From contig NW_019775384.1 in assembly GCF_001039355.2 (NCBI RefSeq), positions 37,726 to 101,725 of the forward strand: 64,000 nt of DNA, given 5' to 3'. This DNA comes from Lingula anatina. Its lineage: Eukaryota; Brachiopoda; Lingulata; Lingulida; Lingulidae. The notes under the pieces are model-generated. The model did not search any database, was not told the DNA's origin, and saw nothing but the letters and a program-made list of their open reading frames with translations. This document shows positions 58,038 through 64,000 of the stretch, piece after piece; within the stretch, counting starts at the first letter, position 1; each line of letters starts with the position of its first letter. A program made the position numbers and the translations under genes.

Positions 58038-61000
58038 ATTTAAGCCTCCCTCTCCTTTCAGTATCAAACATGGCATTGGATGTAATGATAGTAATTTCAC
58101 CAAAGAAAATATCACAATGCTCAAATAACATTAAATGAATTTCCTGGAAAATATGTATGCATCATTTACCCATGCATGTGCCAGAGGGAATCAAATGATT
58201 CGTATAGATTTGGTTTCTTACGGAATATTGGTTTAAAACTGTTCGTTGATCCTTTCATAGAAAATACAATTGATAAAGAGGAGAAGATTATCTTCTTCAA
58301 GTAATCATAACAATTATTTCTATAGTGCTTATTTGTGCAGTGAAATTTACTTTATCCTCTTTAATTTGCTCCCCAATTTTTTTACTTCTTCACATTTATC
58401 ATTTATCACCAAATATTGATAAGCAGTAGTATTTACTGACATATATAATAGTTTTATCCCCAAATGTTGCCAAAAAAACAAACTTAATATTAAAGAAAAA
58501 AGACATCTTCTTGAAAATAAGACCACTTACTTCTGGCAGATGTTCCACTAAAATTCCACCAATTATATAAATTAAATTCTAAGAAAAGTCTGAAATTAAA
58601 AGGATAAGTTTCATTTTATAATTATATGAAAAGAGAAATAAAATTAATTAAAGCAAAACAAGCTAATTTTTTACGTTGGACGATACCAGTTAATTCTGAT
58701 AAACTAATCACCATTTCTCAGATGCAAATTATGTATTTTTGGTAAAAATAAATGAAAGATACATAAATAAAATTGAGATGCACAAATTGTTTCAGGTGTG
58801 TTGATTAAATGTATAAGATTTTAAGTTTTAGTTGCAAAGTGATTTTTTATATTCACATGTTTTACATCAATCTGATATTTGAATCTTCTTCAGGCTGTAC
58901 TAAATATCATCAGTTTATGACAAATTTTGCAATCTACTATCAATAACAAACTGATTATATTATTTCAACAATTTCATTTGATCTATTTTAAATGCACAAT
59001 TTCTGAAACAAATTGCACCCAATTTTTATTACTAACATAGGCCCCATGGCTGAGCAGTCAACTTACATTGCTAGTTCATTTAGAATCCACTTGGTGGCAG
59101 TGATCACGCTCCAAAATGGCTGAAAAATATAATTATTCAAAATGAACAAAAAGTGGCTTTCGAGATAGATTCTTGACCAAAAAAAGTTGTGTACAGAAAA
59201 AACTGTACTTAATACATATTATCTTATTTCAAATTTCTGCGTCAAAAATTCTTTTTTTCACTTGGTCATTGTTATTTATACCTAACAAACTTCTGTAATT
59301 AAGTGTATGGAGATTGTTGAATATATTTTCCTTGATTCTATTCATGTTTGAGCTCTGTGTTGTATTTTTAGCTGTTATAACATCTTCTCCACCAGAAATA
59401 TAGAAATACAATCAAGAAAGTTATATAATTATTGTCTGAATGACTATTCAAAATATAAGTCAACATTCAATATCAGTATTTCATATTGTCGTTGTCGGCA
59501 AAAGTTCACTCACATTCATCAACCTGGTGGCAAAGCTACCGCTAGTATTTTCAGCCACATCACATATTGCTTGGTAATCTATAATATCCACACTGGAATA
59601 AACAAAAATAATCAATTTAGTTTACAATAAACATGTAGGAAAATAAAAAAATAAAGAATAGAAATGAAATAAAAAAGGTGTCTTAATGTACAATATTGGT
59701 CTGGCTTAATACAATGCCAAAAATTCAAATTGTCTTTTTTTTCACCCAGGGTTTCGGGCTCACTGCAATCTTATTGCTATTATCAGTCTGCCTAATATTC
59801 AATATTCAATATACTGGAAACTCAGGGTGAAAGATAACAAGGCTCAAAACAATTATCTGATTAGAATTATTTCACAGGTGATGAAAGTTGCAGTGATGTA
59901 CTAAACAAGAAATTCATAAGGGCAAACAAATATGAAAATTTAGCATTCGTATTTTATAAAACAAACATGCTCGTCTATCAGTGTTTGTTCACCAAAATGA
60001 ATAACATAAACAACTGTTTTCTTTAGACAACTCAAATATAACAGTTACAATTTTCATATTTACACAATATTAAGATATAAAATATATCAAAAGCAAATCA
60101 GTTATAAAAATATATGTAAAATGCTTACGTTTTAAAAACATTTTCGTCTGTACTGGCCTGACTTCTGATCTGTTCAGACAATTTATTCATGAGTGGACCA
60201 TCCACCTCTCCCAGGAAAAGGCCAGACTAAAATGGACATAATATAATATAATATAATATAATATAATATAATATAATATAATATAATATAATATAATATA
60301 ATATAATATAATATAATATAACAGCAGACCTCAAATATTACCAACTGGTATTAACTGTGCATTTGCATTTAATGTACTGAAATATGGAAGTCCCTGTTCA
60401 GTATAATGACAATAAATAGTTGACCTGTATGATAGATTTAATAGTAATATAGCCGTGTAATTAATAAAAGTTCAAAATGCACGGTTATTCAAAACTGAAT
60501 ACAGAAAAAAGACAAATAGGACTCTTTTCCTTCAGTACTTACAATGTTTTCATTCTCTGATACAACGATGAACCCATTTTCATCAATCAGAAAACAGTCG
60601 AGTGTCTGAAAAAAAAAAAAAAAAAGCACATGAATAAAAACAAAAAGAATGAAGCAGAACACAAATTTGGCTAGGTCTATGAAAAGTTGGAGTGGGTGGG
60701 GGTAGTTCATTCTAGAACAGGAGGTTTTGGAGCTACAGTCTTGAAAGTTTCTAAATCCTAATTCAAGCTTCTTTTCATCATTCAAATTTAGTTATTAGGT
60801 CTCAATTTCTGTTTGAGTGAATATTCTAACACAAAATATTAATTTGTCAAAAACAGTGCTTTACATTAAAAAACCTAAACCCTATGATCCCTGGCTCTGT
60901 ATTATATTGCTATGCAATTATAAATAAAATAAAATAAAATTAAATNCATTTGCATTTAATGTACTGAAATATGGAAGTCCCTGTTCAGTATAATGACAAT

Positions 61001-63419
61001 AAATAGTCTACCTGTATGATAGATTTAATAGTAATATAGCCGTGTAATTAATAAAAGTTCAAAATGAACTAATTCATGTTGCATGGTTATTCAAAACTGA
61101 ATAAAGAAAAAAGACAAATAGGACTCTTTTCCTTCAGTACTTACAATGTTTTCATTCTCTGATACAACGATGAACCCATTTTCATCAATCAGAAAACAGT
61201 CGAGTGTCTGAAAAAAAAAAAAAAAAGCACATGAATAAAAACAAAAAGAATGAAGCAGAACACAAATTTGGCAAGGTCTATGAAAAGTTGGAGTGGGTGG
61301 GGGTAGTTCATTCTAGAACAGGTTTTGGAGCTACAGTCTTGAAAGTTTCTAAATCCTAATTCAAGCTTCTTTTCATCATTCAAATTTAGTTATTAGGTCT
61401 CAATTTCTGTTTGAGTGAATATTCTAACACAAAATATTAATTTGTCAAAAACAGTGCTTTACATTAAAAAACCTAAACCCTATGATCCCTGGCTCTGTAT
61501 TATATTGCTATACAATTATAAATAAAATAAAATAAAATTAAATTAAATTAAAAATAAAATCCTACATCATTGGCACAAGAGGAGTTGCACGTGACATTGC
61601 TGGTTCCAGGAGACTCAAAGCACTCCGCGGTGGAGTTCATCATAATTTCCCGGAAAAGCTGCAGTTTGATCTGCAGCCCTATCACAGCTGCCAATGCCTG
61701 GTTGGTTTGGTTGGCGAGGTTTTTTGGATTTGGTCCTCCAGAACCTGAAGAGGTTTTTGGCGGGTGAAGGAAGATGCCTGTACTCCCCGTTATCACAGTT
61801 TCATTTGGTGGAAAGAGACCTTAAATAAGAAAAATTAAAACATTTTGGCGATGTTTTAGGAAATTTAAAAACAATACAATTTTTTGTTCGAGTTGTAAAT
61901 AATTACAATGAAGTAATTTTTACATTTAATGTTTATAAACTATAAGCAGCTGTAAGACATAATACTGGCATAATGTTGCATTATAAAACTTAACAACAAA
62001 AACTGTGATGATAAGATTTTCACAAAAAATAAGTTTATTTTTTAATTTTTGGATTATCAAACTGAACATGGCATTTCATGAAAAGACTCTGATTGAATCA
62101 CATAAAACCATGAAATGTTACATGAAAAACACAGGATATACTTACTAGCATTGCGCGGGACAGAAAATACAAATGTGTCATTTCCTGCATCTGCTGCTCT
62201 CTCATAATACAGATCTTTTATTGTGTTTATCTGGGTTTGTACAAAATATCTGGAAATGACAGGATAAACACTGTGACAACTTTCTTTCATATACTTATTA
62301 TATAAAAAAACAACTGTTACTTATATTCAACAACCTGTCATTCACTCTTTCTACTGCAAAAGATAAAAAAAAACCATGCATTCTGCTCAAATGTAGACAT
62401 TATATGTTTATTGAACCATCCACCAAAAATAAAAAAAATACCCCCCATCTTTTGCAAGTGAAACTGTATATTTTATCTGGCTGTGCCAAAACATTTAAAG
62501 CCTAATATATCTCTTAGCCAAGAATACACAGTTACCACAGTAACTGAATGAATTCACAATTTTGCCAGTTCAGCTTCAACTTTACTTTGATTTGGCATGG
62601 AGCCAGTGTTTATGTTGCAGACTCTTTTTTAATTATTTTTACCATCCAGAATTAAATGAAACAGGTAAAAAATACCCATCTTAGCCATTTCTATCTTCCT
62701 AACTATATCTTTATTGATCCATCCTCCATTTTTGACTGTCTTCCAACAGAATCAATGTAAACTTTAAAATTCTTACTGTCTTCTGGAAAACCCAGAAGAT
62801 GGCTTCTGTCCGCCCCTGATTTATACTTACTCATCAGTTAACTGTTCTGTATTTTTATAAAATCTTGTGACACCGTGTCTTGTGCCCATGAAAACAAGCT
62901 CAACTCCTGGTCTGAAATGGAAAGCAAACTTAATATTTTTAAAAGATTAAAAAACCTTTTCTCTTCTGAATACAGCAAATTTTTACAAAGTTTTACATGT
63001 TTAGGAAACAAAAAGGAATTGAATCCTTGACTGCATAAAGAGTGCAGAAAGTAATATGTACTGTAGATAATTCAATATATAAAAGAAAACGAAAATTGCA
63101 TGCTTTCCACATGTTAATGCCTGTGAGCTAAACGTGGGAGAATAACAGACAAGGCAAAAAGCACAGAAATTGATGCACAAAGCCATTGTCTTCTTCTGAA
63201 ACACAGGTATATGAAATTATTTTCAGCTTGTATTAAATAATTATCATATATGATCCAACTACCAAGTTAATGGACATTTTTGCTCATTTAGATCTTCAAT
63301 TGTCTTTGACAACTCACTCTTTGGTAAGGTTCCAGCCGTTACATCCAATTTCAATGGCCAGCATGGGATGGGTGACAGAGATATCATAGAGGATACGGGA
63401 CATCAACTCCTCATCACCT

Positions 63420-63469
<50 letters not shown>

Positions 63470-63865
63470 CTTCATCATCATCATTAACATTATTATTAAT
63501 AATTAACATTAAAGAATTTCATAAGCTGTATTCAGGGGTGAATCAAGAATACAATTCTTGATAGATGTAATTGTATTTGTTTTCACATAGATATTTTATA
63601 TTTACTGTATGTTTATTAACACCCATACTATGATATACGTATTTCTAGCATTTAATCATCTTACTAAAGGCACCCGTCCTACAGGTTTCTCAAAAAGCAG
63701 CAGGTGGTCCATTTTTTTGAAGAGAAAAATAATCAGGCATTAATCTTACATCTCTGTTCAAATTCTCTGTCTTCTTTCTCATTTCTCCACTTGTCGATAT
63801 ACCTCTTGAACACCTCGAAGCGATCCTGCTTGGTTTCCTCTGTGGTCAAATGACAGAATTCGGCC
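45416..63865 (-). CDS. Voltage-gated calcium channel alpha-2/delta subunit, C-terminal two-thirds (5' partial)
   Basis: Extracellular auxiliary subunit of Cav1/Cav2 channels that raises surface expression. Exons (minus): 63865-63750, 63417-63318, 62911-62831, 62249-62146, 61819-61566, 61207-61145 (or 60605-60543), 60226-60129, 59592-59514, 59119-59067, 58589-58531, 56363-56029, 55975-55834, 54421-54294, 53705-53497 (or 51299-51091), 52730-52680 (or 50356-50306), 48494-48382, 48155-48067, 45535-45416. Phases fit throughout; the 5' splice position of the 53705 exon is the weakest call. Family landmarks: ELVFMGTRHGVTRFYKN, LDCFLIDENGFIVVSEN, LFLGEVDGPLMNKL, DYQAICDV, PFWSVITATKWILNEL, SFFIQRVRNTNLFFLAVEST, ECESMKLKKYRRRPDHCYN, and EEDCG before a hydrophobic end (VTVLLPLVLIFYQL), as in GPI-anchored or membrane-tethered delta. 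By eye nearest the alpha2delta-3/4 type. The VWA/MIDAS part is off the right edge. Confidence 0.92.
45879..46045. mobile_element. MITE with CAGGCCCGTAGCCAG terminal inverted repeats
   Basis: 167 bp beginning CAGGCCCGTAGCCAG and ending CTGGCTACGGGCCTG, a perfect 15-base inverted repeat. Both flanks carry AAATA, a candidate 5 bp target duplication. Related partial copies ending GCTGGCTACGGGC occur near 50521-50690 and 52884-53070. No coding capacity. Confidence 0.85.
46999..47250. mobile_element. Foldback element, arms ~75-100 bases
   Basis: CCAAGGGG...CTTAAG...TAGATGTCT...GCCTAC on one arm (about 47043-47101) pairs with GTAGGCTTC...AGACATCTAAG...CTTAAG...CCCCTTGG (about 47142-47201). Weaker pairing continues outward. 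The same GGGGATYCTCACT and AATTGC motifs occur in the 49037-49265 element, so both look like one family. Confidence 0.65.
48156..48381 (-). other. Candidate U12-type AT-AC intron in alpha-2/delta
   Basis: 226 bases. The donor reads AGAT|ATATCCTTT on the minus strand, an exact U12 AT-AC 5' site. TTCCTTAAC at 48173-48165 is an exact U12 branch-site motif. The acceptor GAGTAC| follows about ten bases later. No usable GT donor exists there: the frame hits TGA three codons on if unspliced. Splicing joins EPREVR to F-EDDQECESM in frame, as in the family. Confidence 0.8.
49037..49265. mobile_element. Foldback element, AGGGYGCA ends
   Basis: About 229 bp whose halves are near complements: AGGGCGCATTCAGATTCACA / TGAATCTGATTGCACCCT at the ends, with GTACTAGCTGG / CCAGCTAGTAT and ATCAGCTTAAT / ATTAAGCTGAT further in. 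It would fold into one long hairpin. The allelic copy lies at about 51394-51623. Confidence 0.8.
50306..50356 (-). other. Duplicate (allelic) copy of the 51-base alpha-2/delta exon
   Basis: Same as 52730-52680; counted once in the gene model. Confidence 0.8.
51091..51299 (-). other. Duplicate (allelic) copy of the 209-base alpha-2/delta exon
   Basis: Encodes the same EIVDCSNLDYESMPPG...CEECT segment as 53705-53497, lying in duplication 2 copy a. Using both would repeat 69 residues in tandem. Confidence 0.8.
51332..51332. other. Assembly gap (single N), joint 2
   Basis: One N between two direct copies of about 2.4 kb. Confidence 0.95.
51333..53738. repeat. Direct duplication 2, copy b
   Basis: Second copy of 48974-51331, including the foldback element, the CAGGCCC-family remnant and both alpha-2/delta exons. 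Confidence 0.9.
52680..52730 (-). other. Candidate cassette exon of alpha-2/delta (51 bases)
   Basis: Acceptor TTTATAG| and donor GATAA|GTAACC. It adds S-CDNETACEIECSIDPD-K, three Cys, and its length is a multiple of three. The exon before it ends in phase 2 (AG) and the one after begins with G, so ECT-R-SFFIQRV also reads in frame when it is skipped. Vertebrate alpha2delta sequences, as remembered, resemble the skipped form. Confidence 0.6.
54160..54182. repeat. Poly(A) run
   Basis: Homopolymer run in an alpha-2/delta intron, giving a run of Phe in a spurious minus-strand frame. Confidence 0.85.
55834..56363 (-). other. Thr-rich mucin-like insert exons and 53-base intron
   Basis: Exons 56363-56029 and 55975-55834 encode about 158 residues rich in Thr, Ser, Pro and Lys, with TTTKTTTTTTQKPTTSTK in the middle. 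The region is a likely O-glycosylated stalk between the LYNWWNFSGTS and PCDRV segments. The frame shifts between the two exons unless 56028-55976 (CAG|GTGAAA ... CACTCAG|) is removed. Removing these 53 bases restores one continuous frame. Confidence 0.7.
56820..56995. mobile_element. Harbinger-like MITE with TTA target duplication
   Basis: 176 bp with TIRs of about 45 bases (GGCAGCG..AGAACAGTGGACTAACTAGT / ACTAGTTAGTCCACTGTTCT..GCAGCC), flanked by TTA on both sides. A 3 bp TWA duplication is the PIF/Harbinger signature. Lies in the intron between exons 58589-58531 and 56363-56029. Confidence 0.8.
57974..58035. repeat. (TA)n microsatellite
   Basis: About 31 TA units in an alpha-2/delta intron; the Ile-Tyr frame across it is spurious. 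Confidence 0.95.
60238..60321. repeat. (ATAAT)n pentanucleotide array
   Basis: About 16 pentanucleotide units in the intron just after the exon ending at 60226. Confidence 0.95.
60360..60945. repeat. Direct duplication 3, copy a (left of the N at 60946)
   Basis: Repeated at 60947-61545. Contains a second copy (60605-60543) of the 63-base exon TLDCFLIDENGFIVVSENEN-I. Confidence 0.9.
60946..60946. other. Assembly gap (single N), joint 3
   Basis: One N between two direct copies of about 0.6 kb. Confidence 0.95.
60947..61545. repeat. Direct duplication 3, copy b
   Basis: Second copy of 60360-60945 with small indels. The 63-base exon at 61207-61145 is identical in protein. Confidence 0.9.
62685..62818. 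mobile_element. Diverged relative of the 7835-8007 MITE, next to a splice donor
   Basis: Shares TTGATCCATCCTCCATTTTT, CTGTCTTCC and CTTCTGG...CCCAGAAGA with the 7.8 kb element and ends GTCCGCCCCTG at 62818. The left end has decayed. Its right end lies 12 bases from the alpha-2/delta 5' splice site at 62830. Confidence 0.65.
63420..63469. repeat. (AAT)n microsatellite
   Basis: Trinucleotide run beginning three bases beyond the acceptor of exon 63417-63318, replacing the usual pyrimidine tract (reads ATTATT on the coding strand). Confidence 0.95.
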
Positions 63866-63956
63866 CTGAGGACGTAATTTGTGATATGAGTAAGTGAACA
63901 CACATTTACATGGTATCAGCCCGGATAGAATGTTGCCAATAAAATTATGTTGTGCA

Positions 63957-63961
<5 letters not shown>

Positions 63962-64000
<39 letters not shown>
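63962..64000. repeat. (GT)n microsatellite at window edge
   Basis: GT dinucleotide run reaching the end of the window. Confidence 0.95.

Noticed and set aside
57902-58138. Frame with a long Ile-Tyr repeat
   Set aside because: It is a (TA)n microsatellite read in frame; no gene context.
60543-61207. Mutually exclusive exon pair in alpha-2/delta
   Set aside because: The two 63-base exons are identical in protein and embedded in longer direct copies around an N, so an allelic assembly artefact is simpler.

Overview
The window is nuclear DNA of an invertebrate animal: AT-rich, intron-containing, full of microsatellites and small inverted-repeat transposons. The gene set (plexin A-type receptor, RBM15/spenito, a C2H2 zinc-finger protein, ZO-1-like PDZ proteins, a calcium-channel alpha-2/delta subunit) fits a marine lophotrochozoan such as a mollusc, but the sequence does not prove the clade. 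Three isolated N bases (42204, 51332, 60946) each sit between two near-identical direct copies. This looks like allelic sequence from a very heterozygous animal joined end to end.

Layout. 325-2809 (+): last six coding exons of a plexin A-type gene, followed by a probable long 3'UTR to about 6.45 kb. 6.5-16.6 kb: no recognisable gene, with two short transposon-like elements, a tRNA-derived SINE remnant and two degenerate minisatellites. 16621-18981 (-): RBM15/spenito in one exon. 19815-21943 (-): three-exon C2H2 zinc-finger gene. 22.9-39.6 kb (-): a tandem array in which a seven-coding-exon gene for a small single-PDZ protein, closest by eye to ZO-1 PDZ1, occurs three times, interleaved with five identical tRNA-Pro(AGG) genes and two tRNA remnants. 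Each PDZ copy has a TATA box, a CACGTG E-box, a CCAAT box, a shared ~200 bp upstream repeat and an intron in its 3'UTR. 39.6-45.4 kb: array-derived repeats and an allelic duplication. 45416-63865 (-): the 3' two-thirds of a voltage-gated calcium channel alpha-2/delta gene, about 18 exons, running off the right edge. It has a Thr-rich mucin-like insert, a candidate cassette exon and a candidate U12-type AT-AC intron.

The genes do not form a pathway. The least ordinary parts are the PDZ/tRNA-Pro array with its conserved 3'UTR intron (possible nonsense-mediated-decay control), the AT-AC intron, and the three single-N false duplications, which double some alpha-2/delta exons. All exon models were read by eye from splice signals, reading frame and remembered family sequences; no alignment was run.
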